A program made the translations under genes and the position numbers. Below, piece by piece: positions 1 through 8,495 of a stretch of DNA of 64,000 bases. A model generated the notes under the pieces. It saw nothing but the letters and a program-made list of their open reading frames with translations, made no database searches and was not told the DNA's origin. Position 1 is the stretch's first letter. Each line of letters opens with the position of its first letter. Origin of the DNA: Bin87 sp965261195 (GTDB lineage: Bacteria > Chloroflexota > Dehalococcoidia > Lucifugimonadales > UBA3495); NCBI GenBank assembly GCA_965261195.1, contig OZ253455.1, forward strand, positions 2,976,001 through 3,040,000. The letters are read 5' to 3'.

Positions 1-195
1 GACGATAGCGCCGTTCGAGATTCGGCAGGCATCCTGGACTTCACCACCTTTTACGGGCGCTTTCGCCTCGACGAAACGGGCCGTCAGGTGGGCCGCTCCG
101 TCGCCCTGGTGCAGCGGCAGCACGGGGAAAAAGTGGTGGTCTGGCCTCCCGAATCAGCCGACGGCAAGTTGCAGTATCCCTACTCCCCAACATGA
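1..195 (+). CDS. C-terminal fragment of an ABC transporter substrate-binding protein (partial)
   Basis: Sixty-four codons are open from the window edge to TGA at 193-195. They read RLDETGRQVGRSVALVQ followed by KVVVWPPESADGKLQYP. That pattern is usual at the extreme C-terminus of type I periplasmic receptors of the Leu/Ile/Val (branched-chain amino acid) ABC transporter class, where a strand is followed by a VWP(P) turn. Such proteins capture a ligand outside the membrane and deliver it to the permease. The start and the ligand-binding lobes lie outside the window, so neither substrate nor partners can be judged. A CCCTCTCCC-type repeat follows 16 bases downstream. The assignment rests on a short segment. 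Confidence 0.55.
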   Translation, partial: DDSAVRDSAGILDFTTFYGRFRLDETGRQVGRSVALVQRQHGEKVVVWPPESADGKLQYPYSPT

Positions 196-210
196 AAACC
201 AACATAAAAA

Positions 211-250
211 GCCCTCTCCCATCAAGGGAGAGGGCTGGGGTGGGGGTGAC
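211..250. repeat. CCCTCTCCC/GGGAGAGGG intergenic repeat, copy 1
   Basis: Inverted repeat GCCCTCTCCC-atcaa-GGGAGAGGGC followed by the GGGGTGGGGGTGA tail that recurs in this family. It sits just after the substrate-binding protein stop. The remaining stretch up to 373 contains no gene that I can support. Confidence 0.8.
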
Positions 251-373
251 AAATCTGGCGTCGACTATTCGCCCACGGCTCTGTAGATCCACCGTGTTGT
301 GCGGAACTCCGAGGCCGAGTTGAACCGGCGAAGATCCTAACCGTCGTCTGTACTCTGTACGATGTAGCAGTGT

Positions 374-781
374 TCAGAAAGCCACTTTCTTGATGGCCTG
401 CGAGCGCAGCTTTGACCCTACTACATTCTCGATCAATTTCTGTTCAATCCTCGCAATGCTGTCCTTCGATCCCACGTTAACACCGCAGGATAGAGAGAGC
501 AAAAGTAGGAAATGTTTCCTCCGAGGCTGATCGATAGACGCAATCAGCCTCTCCGCAGCTTCACGCGACTCTGCGTCGTTGAGCTTTTGAGCGATGTCTG
601 CGACGGCTTGATCCAAGCAGCCATCCTCTGTAGGTTTCTTTTTAGATTCCCGTTGGTTTTCGACGAGGCGAAGCCTAGCCTTTCCTGCAATGAGAAGGTC
701 AAATTCACGGTCGTTCATTGAGTTCATAGCGTCCGCGAAAGCAACCAGCAGACTGGCTATGGTCTGCTTCGATTCACACAT
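374..781 (-). CDS. hypothetical protein, ParA-linked
   Basis: 135 residues, mostly helical and charged, with no motif I recognise. The N-terminal third (MCESKQTIASLLVAFADAM) is amphipathic, and the middle is rich in Lys, Glu and Gln. The ATG at 781 lies 12 bases after the parA stop on the same strand, with GAAGAGG upstream as ribosome-binding site, so the two genes very likely form an operon. The position directly downstream of a ParA-type ATPase is where a ParB or an adaptor gene usually sits, but there is no visible ParB nuclease or helix-turn-helix signature. It may be an adaptor for the ATPase; that is inference from position only. Confidence 0.6.
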   Translation of the reverse strand: MCESKQTIASLLVAFADAMNSMNDREFDLLIAGKARLRLVENQRESKKKPTEDGCLDQAVADIAQKLNDAESREAAERLIASIDQPRRKHFLLLLSLSCGVNVGSKDSIARIEQKLIENVVGSKLRSQAIKKVAF

Positions 782-793
782 GAGTGTACCTCT

Positions 794-1693
794 TCAAACT
801 CTTCTGAGAAATTCTGTAGTTAGTCGCTCTAGTTCATTCCGGTTAACAGAACGGTCGCCTAGCACGACAGGAACACCATATTCGGGAGCGCTCCCAAATG
901 TAGTGTCGTTACGACGAATGTACGTATCAAATACAGGCAAACCAGTTTGTCTGATCCTATTGATGAATTGTTGCTGTGCATTAATAGGACTGTTTGCGTA
1001 TATCCGCACCATAGTGGGGATCACACCCATTATTGATGGATATATTTTGTCAAATGATGGGGAATTGCTCTCTGCAGCGTAGCCGTTGAAGTCTTTGACT
1101 AGCTCTCCAATATGACGTTGTAACTCTTCAATACCCAAGGTTGACAAGAAATCGGGAATTGCCGGTACCAAAATACGATCGCTGGCAACGATCGCTGTTT
1201 TGGTAACGATGTTAAAATTTGGAGGGCAATCGATTATTACATAATCATATTTGTCGGTGATCGCAATAGATTCCAAACCATAGTGCAACCTTGAGTGTAA
1301 TCGCAGAAAATTAGTCCGAGTTTGGCGCATAGATCCACCGCTGAGCCGTGCGGCCAATTCTAAATCTATATTGATCAGTGACAAGTGCGAGCAAATCAAA
1401 TCCACGCAACCATTGAGGTTATTGCTGACTCGTGGCGTCAAAATGAGGGAAGCCAGCTCAAGGTTCTGATCCTGATCAATGTAGGCATCGTACCAGTTGC
1501 GAATTGTCGTGTTTGCAGCATAATGCTCCTCCCAAACGTCTACGCTCAGGAGCGAGAAGGTAAGGCTGGCTTGAGGGTCAAGATCGATAAGCAGAATGTT
1601 CTGCCCCCGAAATGCGAGCTCGGCGGCTATATTGGCAACAACAGTTGTCTTGCCTACGCCGCCTTTGTAGTTAATCACGGCGACGGTTTTCAT
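794..1693 (-). CDS. ParA/Soj-family ATPase
   Basis: 299 residues with the deviant Walker A motif KGGVGKTT at residues 10-17, which carries the signature lysine (K10) and the P-loop lysine (K15). A Walker A' strand LLIDLDPQASLT follows at about 34-45 and a Walker B-like YDYVIIDCPP near 150. This is the MinD/ParA fold: a dimerising ATPase that positions DNA or protein cargo on the nucleoid. The start at 1693 has GGAGAC upstream. No parB or clear parS cluster is adjacent; the only partner is the 135-residue protein downstream. It could be a chromosomal orphan ParA or the remnant of an integrated element; its lower GC than the neighbours favours transfer. Confidence 0.85.
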   Translation of the reverse strand: MKTVAVINYKGGVGKTTVVANIAAELAFRGQNILLIDLDPQASLTFSLLSVDVWEEHYAANTTIRNWYDAYIDQDQNLELASLILTPRVSNNLNGCVDLICSHLSLINIDLELAARLSGGSMRQTRTNFLRLHSRLHYGLESIAITDKYDYVIIDCPPNFNIVTKTAIVASDRILVPAIPDFLSTLGIEELQRHIGELVKDFNGYAAESNSPSFDKIYPSIMGVIPTMVRIYANSPINAQQQFINRIRQTGLPVFDTYIRRNDTTFGSAPEYGVPVVLGDRSVNRNELERLTTEFLRRV

Positions 1694-1727
1694 GAAGAAG
1701 TCTCCATAGCACAGGATTTAAGCTCTT

Positions 1728-1760
1728 GCGCCAGCGCAAGCCATCACAGGGCGCTGGCGC
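1728..1760. promoter_or_regulatory. perfect 10-bp inverted repeat upstream of parA
   Basis: GCGCCAGCGC (1728-1737) and GCGCTGGCGC (1751-1760) are exact reverse complements separated by 13 bases. The element lies between the parA start and the 3' end of the FAH gene. It could be a terminator stem for the FAH gene (no T-tract is seen) or an operator/parS-like site for the ParA locus. The sequence does not decide between them. Confidence 0.5.
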
Positions 1761-1790
1761 GTTTCTATTCTAGTGTTCCCTGATCGGTGT

Positions 1791-2564
1791 TTAACCTTCC
1801 AGTTTCACGGTGTTTCGCAGTATGCCGATGCCGCTGATGTCGATTTCGCAGATGGAGCCATCGGCCATGTCGGAGGTAGTGCCCGGTGTGCCGGTGAAAA
1901 TGCAGTCGCCGGCTTCCAGGGTCACGTACCTGGTGATGAACTCGATCATCGTTGGCACGTCAAAGATGAGGTGCGCCGTGGTCTCGTTCTGCTCCTCGTT
2001 GCCGTTGACCCGCGTCCGCAGGTGCTGGGCGTGGGGGTCGGCCTCGGTCTCGATCCAGGGGCCCATGGGGGAGAAGGTGTCAGCGGACTTGGCGCGCCAC
2101 CAGTCGGAGTTGTTCTCACGGCGGTCTTTCTGCTGCCAGTCCCGGGCGCTCACGTCGTTGCCGCAGGTGTAGCCAAGCACGTGATTCAGCGCGTCGGCCT
2201 TGGACACGTTCTTGCAATTATCCTTGATGACGACGACCATCTCGCCCTCGGCGTCGAACCGCTGCACTTCCTTGGGCCGCACGATGGCGTCCTCGGGGCC
2301 GATGACGCTGGTGGGGGTTTTGTGGAAAATCATCGGGTATTCGGGCGCGGGCCGGTCACCGACGTGACTGGTGTAGTTCAGGCCCATGGCCAGGATTTTG
2401 CCGGGCTGAATCGGGGCCAGCAGCTTGACGTCGGACAGACTGTGCACGTGGTCGGTCAGCTTGACCGGGGAATCAAATACGCTGCCCTCGATGGCGGTAA
2501 CCTGGTCGCCGTCAACGACGCCGTAGTGCTCGGTGCCGTGGGCTAGGTAGCGGGCAATTTTCAT
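1791..2564 (-). CDS. fumarylacetoacetate hydrolase (FAH) family protein
   Basis: 257 residues. An N-terminal strand-rich lead is followed by the FAH core: MGLNYTSHVGD near 85, the metal-ligand segment FDAEGEMVVVI, GYTCGNDVSARDWQ, and the C-terminal LEAGDCIFTGTPGTTSDM. Family members use a divalent metal bound by Glu/Glu/Asp to hydrolyse or decarboxylate 2-oxo acids in aromatic and sugar-acid catabolism; the exact substrate cannot be read. The ATG at 2564 is preceded by AGGAGG at good spacing. A zinc-type alcohol dehydrogenase is the next gene upstream on the same strand, separated by a repeat-containing gap, so cotranscription is uncertain. Confidence 0.88.
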   Translation of the reverse strand: MKIARYLAHGTEHYGVVDGDQVTAIEGSVFDSPVKLTDHVHSLSDVKLLAPIQPGKILAMGLNYTSHVGDRPAPEYPMIFHKTPTSVIGPEDAIVRPKEVQRFDAEGEMVVVIKDNCKNVSKADALNHVLGYTCGNDVSARDWQQKDRRENNSDWWRAKSADTFSPMGPWIETEADPHAQHLRTRVNGNEEQNETTAHLIFDVPTMIEFITRYVTLEAGDCIFTGTPGTTSDMADGSICEIDISGIGILRNTVKLEG

Positions 2565-2670
2565 AACTCAGTCGCCTCCTGTGTGGCAGTATCGCGATGT
2601 ACGGATGTGGTTGATGTACGGTTGCTGGATATTGTAACTGCGGTAAACGCAGTTGACTACTGTCGCGTCT

Positions 2671-2696
2671 TCCCTCTCCCTTTATGGGAGAGGGGC
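2671..2696. repeat. CCCTCTCCC repeat, copy 2
   Basis: TCCCTCTCCC-tttat-GGGAGAGGGG inverted repeat immediately after the alcohol dehydrogenase stop. It may act as a 3' hairpin for that transcript. Confidence 0.75.
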
Positions 2697-2699
2697 CGA

Positions 2700-3734
2700 T
2701 TAGTGCTGCATGACAATCTTGCCGAAGAAATCGCGGTCTTGCATCAGCTGGTGCGCTTCGCCGAGGGCTTCCAGCGGGAATGTCCGACCCACGACACCGC
2801 GCAGGGCGCCCTGGTTAACCATCTTCATGGCATCGGCCATGGTCCGGCGACTGCGTCCCCCACTGCCCATCAGATGCAACGGACGACCGTGCAGGATGGA
2901 CAAATCCATCGGAGTCTGGCTCCCCGACGTTACACCCGTGATCACCAGCCGGCCCTCGTGTTTCAGGGACAGCATATTCTCGTGCCAGACATCTGCGCCC
3001 ACGCAATCGAATACCACGTCCACGCCCTGGCCGTCGGTCATCTCGCGTACCGTGTTGCTGATACTGTCCACCTCCCGGTAGTTGATGACCTCATCCGCGC
3101 CCAGTTTCCTGGCTTCGTCCAGCTTCCAGTCGCTGCCGGCGGTGGTGATCACCCGGCAGCCCATCATCTTGGCAATCTGGATGCCCATGCTGCCCACGCC
3201 CGAGCCGGCGGCCTGCACCAGCACGTCGTCCCACGGCTGCAACTTGGCCTGCGTAATCAGGCAGTGCCAGGCGGTGTGAATTGCAATGGGCAGGGCGGCG
3301 CCTTCGGCGAAGGACATATCGTCGGGGATGCGGTAGGCGTTGATGGCCGGCGCGGTAACGTATTCGGCGTGGCCGCCGTCCAGGTCAACGCCGATGCGCT
3401 TTTGGCGGGAGCACCACTGGTCGTTGCCGGCGGCGCAATGTTCGCAAAGGTTATGGCCCTCGCACTTCACCCGATTGTCCAGCAATACGCGGTCGCCCAC
3501 CTGCAGGCCGGTGCCGGAATCGGGGCTAATCTGCATTACCGCGCCGGCCAAGTCGCAGCCCAGAATGTGGGGGAATCGGCTGCAGTTGTTGGCCCGCAGG
3601 TTCAGGTCCAGATGGTTCAGCGCACTCGCCCCCACCCGCAGCAATACCTCGCCCGGCCCGATCTCAGGGTCGGGGCGGTCGCCATAAGTAAGCACATCAG
3701 TCCCGCCGGTGGCGTTGATATAAACGGCTTTCAT
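2700..3734 (-). CDS. zinc-binding alcohol dehydrogenase / quinone oxidoreductase (MDR superfamily)
   Basis: 344 residues from the ATG at 3734, chosen over an upstream in-frame ATG because GGAGG lies just before it and the GroES-like domain begins MKAVYINATGG. Seen: HILGCDLAG, a four-cysteine structural-zinc lobe (C-x-G-H-x-L-C-x2-C, later WC), the Rossmann segment AAGSGVGSMGIQIAKMMG, and GADEVINYRE. These enzymes oxidise alcohols or reduce carbonyls or enones with NAD(P)H. The first catalytic-zinc Cys position reads NHLDLNLRAN rather than GxCxSD, so a quinone- or enone-reductase-like chemistry is possible. The substrate is unknown. Confidence 0.87.
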   Translation of the reverse strand: MKAVYINATGGTDVLTYGDRPDPEIGPGEVLLRVGASALNHLDLNLRANNCSRFPHILGCDLAGAVMQISPDSGTGLQVGDRVLLDNRVKCEGHNLCEHCAAGNDQWCSRQKRIGVDLDGGHAEYVTAPAINAYRIPDDMSFAEGAALPIAIHTAWHCLITQAKLQPWDDVLVQAAGSGVGSMGIQIAKMMGCRVITTAGSDWKLDEARKLGADEVINYREVDSISNTVREMTDGQGVDVVFDCVGADVWHENMLSLKHEGRLVITGVTSGSQTPMDLSILHGRPLHLMGSGGRSRRTMADAMKMVNQGALRGVVGRTFPLEALGEAHQLMQDRDFFGKIVMQH

Positions 3735-3820
3735 AATAGTTTGCCTCCATCTCGCTAATGACAATGACGCTGGCAGCAGTGTAATAGCAAGCCAACCAGC
3801 CGGCAAACTTGCTTCCGTTT

Positions 3821-3850
3821 CCTCGATGGGAGAGGGTTGGAGTAGGGTGA
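3821..3850. repeat. CCCTCTCCC repeat, half copy 3
   Basis: Right half of the family (GGGAGAGGGTTGGAGTAGGG) with an eroded left arm. It lies in the divergent region between the alcohol dehydrogenase and the Ldh gene. Directly after it is a short direct repeat ATCCTGCTACA (about 3861-3883). Confidence 0.6.
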
Positions 3851-3932
3851 AGCGTCCAAAATCCTGCTACAATCCTGCTACAATCCCACCACACCCAACC
3901 AAACTGTTCCCCAGCGTTACGGAGGTTCCCAG

Positions 3933-4985
3933 ATGCCTGTTTTTCAACCCGAATACCTGCACAAAGCCGCGGCCCATATCTATCGGGCCAAGGGCACTCC
4001 CGCCGATGAGGCGGAGATTGTGGCGACCCATCAGGTTAAGGCTAACCTGACGGGGCATGATTCCCACGGCGTCATCCACATCCCTGAGTACTGCGAGCGC
4101 ATCGACCGCGGCCACATCGTGCCGGGCGCGCCCTTTGACGTGCTGAGCGAGACTCCCACCACCGCCGTGGTAGATGGCAACTGGGGCTTCGGTTTCGTGG
4201 TAACCGAGAAGGCCACCCGCATGGCAATCGCCAAGGCCAAAGAGAACGGTGTTGCCGCCTTCACCATCCGCCATCAGAGCCACATTGGACGGTTGGGCGA
4301 CTACCCGACCATGTGCGCTCAGGAAGGCATGATCGCCCTGCTGACCGCCGACTCCGGAGCTGGGCCCAAGGCCGTGGCTCCCTTCGGCGGGCGCGCCCGG
4401 CGCCTGGGCACCAACCCCATCTGCATCGGCGTGCCCAGCAACCTGCCCGGCCAGGTGCTGCTCGACATGGCGACTTCGGCAGTGGCGGCCGGCAAAATTG
4501 CCCTGGCGCGCAACCGCGGCGAAGCGGTGCCGCCCGGCTGGATTGTCGATAAGGACGGCGAGCCAACTACCGACCCCAATGACTACGCCGCCGGCGGGGC
4601 CATCCTGCCCGTGGGAGCTGACCAGGGTCACAAAGGGTACGGATTGTCATTCATGGTAGAGATGTTCTCCGGCTTGCTCACCGGCCTGGGTTTTGGTATC
4701 GACCCGCAGGCCCGCCACAACGACGGCTGTTTTCTGGCCGTGTTCGACGTCAGCAAGTTCCGCCCGCTGGAAGATTTCAAGCAGGAAATGACCGAGTTCG
4801 CCGAGTTCGTCAAAACCTCGCCACCGGCCACCGGATTCAGCGAAGTTTTGTACCCCGGAGAGATCGAGTATCGCACGGAACAACAACGCCGCAAGGATGG
4901 CATCTTCATCGAGGATGAAACCTGGCGCCAAATCTCTGACCTGATGGCCGCAGTAGGTGTCGCCGAAGCCGTCGGCCAGCCGTAA
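3933..4985 (+). CDS. Ldh family (malate/L-lactate/ureidoglycolate dehydrogenase-like) oxidoreductase
   Basis: 350 residues matching the Ldh_2 family in length and order: GHDSHGVIHIPEY near 44 (catalytic His region), the middle segment IRHQSHIGRLGDY, FGGRARRLGTNP, and the late GADQGHKGYGLSFMVEM. Members are NAD(P)-dependent dehydrogenases of 2-hydroxy acids with a fold unlike classical LDH. The start at 3933 is preceded by GGAGG. It is divergent from the alcohol dehydrogenase gene and ahead of a TauE-type exporter. Which 2-hydroxy acid it uses cannot be read from sequence. Confidence 0.9.
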   Translation: MPVFQPEYLHKAAAHIYRAKGTPADEAEIVATHQVKANLTGHDSHGVIHIPEYCERIDRGHIVPGAPFDVLSETPTTAVVDGNWGFGFVVTEKATRMAIAKAKENGVAAFTIRHQSHIGRLGDYPTMCAQEGMIALLTADSGAGPKAVAPFGGRARRLGTNPICIGVPSNLPGQVLLDMATSAVAAGKIALARNRGEAVPPGWIVDKDGEPTTDPNDYAAGGAILPVGADQGHKGYGLSFMVEMFSGLLTGLGFGIDPQARHNDGCFLAVFDVSKFRPLEDFKQEMTEFAEFVKTSPPATGFSEVLYPGEIEYRTEQQRRKDGIFIEDETWRQISDLMAAVGVAEAVGQP

Positions 4986-5006
4986 CCGTAGCGCTCTGCC
5001 AATAAT

Positions 5007-5043
5007 CCCCTCTCCCTCCGGGAGAGGGTTAGGGTGAGGGCGG
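5007..5043. repeat. CCCTCTCCC repeat, copy 4
   Basis: CCCCTCTCCCTCC-GGGAGAGGG stem with the TTAGGGTGAGGGCGG tail, between the Ldh and TauE genes. Confidence 0.8.
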
Positions 5044-5077
5044 AACCCCCGTCTCACCATTGCGCCAAACTCACGCT

Positions 5078-5923
5078 ATGACCCTCTCCGACCTCGGCCT
5101 GCCTTCCGATGTGCTCCTCTGGCACGCCGCGCTGCTGACGGTGGTCTCCTTCCTGGTGGGGATTCTGGGCGGTTTCGTGGGTCTGGCGCTGGGCACGATG
5201 CGGCTGCCCGCCATGCTGCTGCTGGGGATGCCCGCGCCCGTGGCCGGTGGAACCAACATACTGGTTAGCAGCCTGGCGTCGCTGGCGGGCACCATCCGAC
5301 ACCTGCGGGCCGGGCGGGTGAATCTGCGTATCGTGCTGACCATGGGCGTGCCGGCTTTTATCGGAGCGTTCATCGGGGGCCTGCTCAGCAACCGCACGCC
5401 CCATGATTTGCTGATTGCCCTCGCGGGAGCGTTGGTATTCTGGCAAGGTGTTGAGTTCCTGATTATCGCCCGCAACCGGATGCGCGCCGGCGCGTCGTCG
5501 GGCGCGCTCTTCGGCGCCGGCCTGGAGGGTTCGCCGGGCCTTTTCACCCCCAAACGCGTGGCGTCTGAGGGCGTAATTGGATTCGGCGTGGGAATGCTGG
5601 GCGGAGCGGTCGGCCTGATCCTGGGCAGCATTCGCCTGCCGGCGCTGGTGCGAATCCTGCGGGTGGATCCGCGCATCGCTGCCGGAACGAATCTGTTCAT
5701 CGGCTTCGTAATGGGGGCCGCTGGCTGGGTCGGCCACGTTCTCTACGGCCAGGTAGACTGGGTGCTGCTCGTAATGATGGGCGCAACAGCGATGCTTGGC
5801 AGCTACCTGGGCGCCAACCTGACCGGCAAAGTCAACCTGAACCTGCTTATCCTGACGATGGGTTTAACCCTGCTGGTGGTTGGCATCCTGCTGATAGGCC
5901 GAAGCGCAGCCGTCTTGCTGTAA
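5078..5923 (+). CDS. TSUP family (TauE/SafE-type) membrane exporter
   Basis: 281 residues from ATG 5078; a TTG at 5060 is an alternative and neither has a clear ribosome-binding site. Eight or so hydrophobic spans are arranged as two homologous halves: GGFVGLALGTMRLPAMLLLG and, about 165 residues later, GGAVGLILGSIRLPALVRIL, each followed by a GTN motif (GGTNILVSS; AGTNLFIGF). This internal duplication is typical of sulfite/sulfoacetate/organic anion exporters of the TauE/SafE (TSUP) family. It acts in the cytoplasmic membrane; the substrate is not determinable, though an ATP sulfurylase elsewhere in the window shows sulfur assimilation. Confidence 0.88.
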   Translation: MTLSDLGLPSDVLLWHAALLTVVSFLVGILGGFVGLALGTMRLPAMLLLGMPAPVAGGTNILVSSLASLAGTIRHLRAGRVNLRIVLTMGVPAFIGAFIGGLLSNRTPHDLLIALAGALVFWQGVEFLIIARNRMRAGASSGALFGAGLEGSPGLFTPKRVASEGVIGFGVGMLGGAVGLILGSIRLPALVRILRVDPRIAAGTNLFIGFVMGAAGWVGHVLYGQVDWVLLVMMGATAMLGSYLGANLTGKVNLNLLILTMGLTLLVVGILLIGRSAAVLL

Positions 5924-5969
5924 GCGAGCGGCGAAAAAATACCCTCGCCAGACTGATTGGGGTATAATT

Positions 5970-6428
5970 GTGGTGCGAGGTCGTTTGAGCAGAGCCGCAA
6001 TCATCTACCTGTCACTAACTTTGTTGGCAGCGGTAGGCATCCTGGCCGCAACCTTGGCGATATACATTATCTGGGACAAGCCGGCCCCGGAAACCCTCTC
6101 GGCAGCAGTAGTGAACACGGCGGCAACGCTGGCGGCAGCCACTTTCGTAGGGGTATTTGATATGTTCTTCACAATAGCGCAGCTGCGGCGAAACGAAGAA
6201 GACCGCCAACAATGGCAAGATAACCTGGAACGGATTGTAGCGGAGTTTCGGGCTGAGCGTGAACAGTACCAGGCCCGTGAAGAGCAACGTCAGGCTCGTG
6301 AAGAGCAACGTCAGGCACTACTGGTAGAGAACCAGCAGCAAACCAATGTCTTGTTCGCGAGGATGATTGAACTGCTGGAACGACGAAACGGCGGCAACGG
6401 CGCATCGGAGACGCCCAACGCCCGCTAG
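5970..6428 (+). CDS. small membrane protein with C-terminal coiled coil
   Basis: 152 residues from GTG 5970; the start is uncertain because a TATAAT (5963-5968) sits immediately upstream. Two hydrophobic spans (about residues 9-31 and 45-63) are followed by a long charged helix QLRRNEEDRQQWQ... ending in a second helix LFARMIELLERR. The coiled coil contains a 21-base tandem repeat (6271-6312) encoding AREEQRQ twice. No family recognised. Predicted topology is two membrane helices anchoring a cytoplasmic coiled coil, perhaps an oligomeric scaffold. Confidence 0.6.
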   Translation: MVRGRLSRAAIIYLSLTLLAAVGILAATLAIYIIWDKPAPETLSAAVVNTAATLAAATFVGVFDMFFTIAQLRRNEEDRQQWQDNLERIVAEFRAEREQYQAREEQRQAREEQRQALLVENQQQTNVLFARMIELLERRNGGNGASETPNAR

Positions 6429-6434
6429 TCCCGG

Positions 6435-7166
6435 CTATCCCTGTCCCAGCTCGGCCCGCAACCTGGCCAGCAGGGGGATGGAGCGAATCTTGCGCTCGTC
6501 CAGGTCGTCCCAGTAGATGCCGGTGGGCCTGGGCAAAGCGGCGCCGCCAGCGTTGCAACGGATGATCGCATCCGGCGTTATAACCACCGCCAGCGGTACG
6601 TCGTGTTGGGTGTAGGGCAGGTCTTCGTCCAGCACCTGCATGGCGTGTACCGTGCTGATGACCGGGGTGTCTGGATGCACCACGCCGGCCGCGGCGGCCA
6701 GGCCGTACTCCAGATCGGCGTACCCGCCGCCCTTGCCGACGCGGACACCCTGCCGGTTGACGGCCACCGAGCCTGAGATTACCAGGTCGATGGGTTGCAG
6801 CTCCGCCAGGTACACCGGACGCCCCACCTTGAACGCCCCGGATATGGCCGCCGCTTTGGCCGGCTCAACCTCTGGGCGGGTTGGGTCCAGCTCGATGAAG
6901 ACCCGTTCGTCCCGCAACCTGGGCACCGCCATATAGAGCAGCTTGCCCTGCTCCAGTGCCAGTTTGCGCAACGGACGCTGCGCCTGGTCGGGGTTGCTCT
7001 TGATGGCGCGGGCCGCTTCCCATTCGGGCAATTCCGTTGCGAGGGACGCAGCCGCCTCACACCCGATGAAATGGGGAATCTTGTCATGCACCGACTTGCC
7101 ACGCACCACGCCGGCCGTCTCCAGCGCCGTCCATACCGATTCCCGAATGGCCCACTTGTCTCGCAT
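6435..7166 (-). CDS. 5-formyltetrahydrofolate cyclo-ligase family protein
   Basis: 243 residues starting MRDKWAIRESVWTALE. The start at 7166 was chosen because an earlier in-frame start would overlap the upstream gene. Seen: K-x-NPD-x-AQ near the substrate-binding Arg/Lys region, RERVF-like RDERVFIELDP, and the nucleotide-binding glycine loop GKGGGYADLEYG, which matches GxGGGYYD of the family. C-terminal HDVPLAVVITPDAII is also typical. The enzyme uses ATP to convert 5-formyl-THF to 5,10-methenyl-THF, a folate salvage step; the divergent N-terminus resembles the MTHFS-domain (MTHFSD-like) branch. It lies 10 bases after the YIP1 gene on the same strand. Confidence 0.82.
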   Translation of the reverse strand: MRDKWAIRESVWTALETAGVVRGKSVHDKIPHFIGCEAAASLATELPEWEAARAIKSNPDQAQRPLRKLALEQGKLLYMAVPRLRDERVFIELDPTRPEVEPAKAAAISGAFKVGRPVYLAELQPIDLVISGSVAVNRQGVRVGKGGGYADLEYGLAAAAGVVHPDTPVISTVHAMQVLDEDLPYTQHDVPLAVVITPDAIIRCNAGGAALPRPTGIYWDDLDERKIRSIPLLARLRAELGQG

Positions 7167-7176
7167 CCTGCGTATT

Positions 7177-7773
7177 TTAGACCGACGCGAACAGCGATAG
7201 CAAACTGCTACTGGAACTGTCCGCTCCGCCTCCCAGCAGCAACCCCTGGATAACGACGATAATGATCCACGGGATAACCCCAATCACGGCTGAAAGCAAC
7301 ACCACCCCTATCGCGCGTCCGGTGGACTCAAAATCCAGGGCTTGGCGCACCGCCACGACGACTGCTATTAGCGTCCAGACAAACCCCACCAACCAGAACA
7401 GCCAACCGATGGACGGGATGAATACCAGCAGCGACAGAGCACCCGGCGTATATGCAAAGCCTAATACGCGCCCTAATTCGGCCCAATCCGTTTCGGTTCC
7501 GCTGGTACGCAGCATTTTGCCGCCCACCAGATACAGCACCGTTACCCACAGCGCCCAACGCACCAGCCCGAATAGGAGGCCGGCGACAATACCTACTATG
7601 ATGCCGCCGGCTCCTTCATCGCCAAGCAACCCGTCGATAGCGCCGCCGCCGATGCCGCAAACGGTAACCAGCAGCACCACGCCAATCGCCTGGCGCAATG
7701 CTCCCCGGTCGGCTTCAATCTCCTCGTAAGTCGCGGCGTTAAACATCGCCGCGCCAATCATTCGTTGCAACAT
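7177..7773 (-). CDS. YIP1 family membrane protein
   Basis: 198 residues from the ATG at 7773, which has AAGGTAAGAG upstream; longer in-frame extensions are not protein-like. The sequence starts MLQRMIGAAMFNAATYEEIE and then has about five hydrophobic spans (VVLLVTVCGIGGG, IIVGIVAGLLFGL, LWVTVLYLVGG, the PGALSLLVFIPSIGWLFWLVG pair, and VVLLSAVIGVIPWIIIVVIQ). The L-G-F-A-Y-T-P motif is characteristic of Yip1-domain proteins. Its bacterial function is unknown. The C-terminus ends in a serine-rich tail. Probably cotranscribed with the folate cyclo-ligase gene. Confidence 0.78.
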   Translation of the reverse strand: MLQRMIGAAMFNAATYEEIEADRGALRQAIGVVLLVTVCGIGGGAIDGLLGDEGAGGIIVGIVAGLLFGLVRWALWVTVLYLVGGKMLRTSGTETDWAELGRVLGFAYTPGALSLLVFIPSIGWLFWLVGFVWTLIAVVVAVRQALDFESTGRAIGVVLLSAVIGVIPWIIIVVIQGLLLGGGADSSSSSLLSLFASV

Positions 7774-7878
7774 CTCTCTTACCTTGTACTTATGCACATC
7801 TGCAATTTTCCCGGAATTGTACTCGTCTCTATCATGGTTTACTAACGAAGCAAACGACGGGTTTGCGGCGATTTTCGC

Positions 7879-7907
7879 TTTACAATTTCTGCTGCCACTC
7901 CTATAAT
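7879..7907 (+). promoter_or_regulatory. sigma70-type promoter for the greA-lysS-serS run
   Basis: TTTACA (7879-7884) and TATAAT (7902-7907) with exactly 17 bases between them lie about 70 bases before the GreA-family start, in the divergent gap opposite the YIP1 gene. This is the best consensus match noticed in the window. Confidence 0.6.
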
Positions 7908-7975
7908 TATGATTGAGGGAGCAGTCGGTTTTGGCGGCTCCCGTCTCGCTATCCAGGATTCTTGGCGGTGGCCAA

Positions 7976-8452
7976 ATGCCGCAACCACAGCATATGACCC
8001 AGGGGAAGCTCGATGAGCTAACGGCGGAGCTGGACCAACTCCGCACCGTCAGGAAGCCGGCCATCGCCGAGCAGATGAACGCGGCGCGAACCCGCGGCGG
8101 CAGCGATGACAGCGGCGAGCAGGATGTCGCCAATCAGGACTTCGCCTATGTGGAGGGCAAAATCCGCTCGCTGGAGAGCCTGATTAACAACGCCGTAATC
8201 GGCGACTTTCAGCACGTTGACGACAGTCCGCCCGGCGTCGTGACGATGTGGGGTCGGGTCACAGTGGAACGCGAAAACGGGCAACAGCTGCAATACCAGA
8301 TCACCGGCTCGCTGGAATCCGACCCTGGCCAGGGGAAGATTTCCCATGTGTCCCCAATCGGCAAGAGTTTGTTGGGCAAACGCGCCGGCGACATCGCCGA
8401 AGTACAGATTCCCAGCGGCAAGAGCAAGCTCAAAATTATCTTGGTAAGCTAA
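7976..8452 (+). CDS. greA: GreA/GreB family transcript cleavage factor
   Basis: 158 residues from ATG 7976; an upstream in-frame TTG at 7913 is disfavoured because it would overlap the promoter -10. The N-terminal coiled-coil hairpin (residues about 8-75) has the basic/acidic tip RTRGGSDDSGEQDVANQDF in place of the usual DLSEN-type tip. The C-terminal FKBP-like domain has MWGRVTVERENGQQLQYQI and SPIGKSLLGKRAGDIAEV, the diagnostic SP-x-G-x-ALLGKxxGD pattern. It binds in the RNA polymerase secondary channel and rescues backtracked complexes by promoting RNA cleavage. First gene of the run leading to lysS. Confidence 0.87.
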   Translation: MPQPQHMTQGKLDELTAELDQLRTVRKPAIAEQMNAARTRGGSDDSGEQDVANQDFAYVEGKIRSLESLINNAVIGDFQHVDDSPPGVVTMWGRVTVERENGQQLQYQITGSLESDPGQGKISHVSPIGKSLLGKRAGDIAEVQIPSGKSKLKIILVS

Positions 8453-8495
8453 CGCCAGACTCTGCCCGCCAGCGGATAACCGCCCGCGCTGTCCC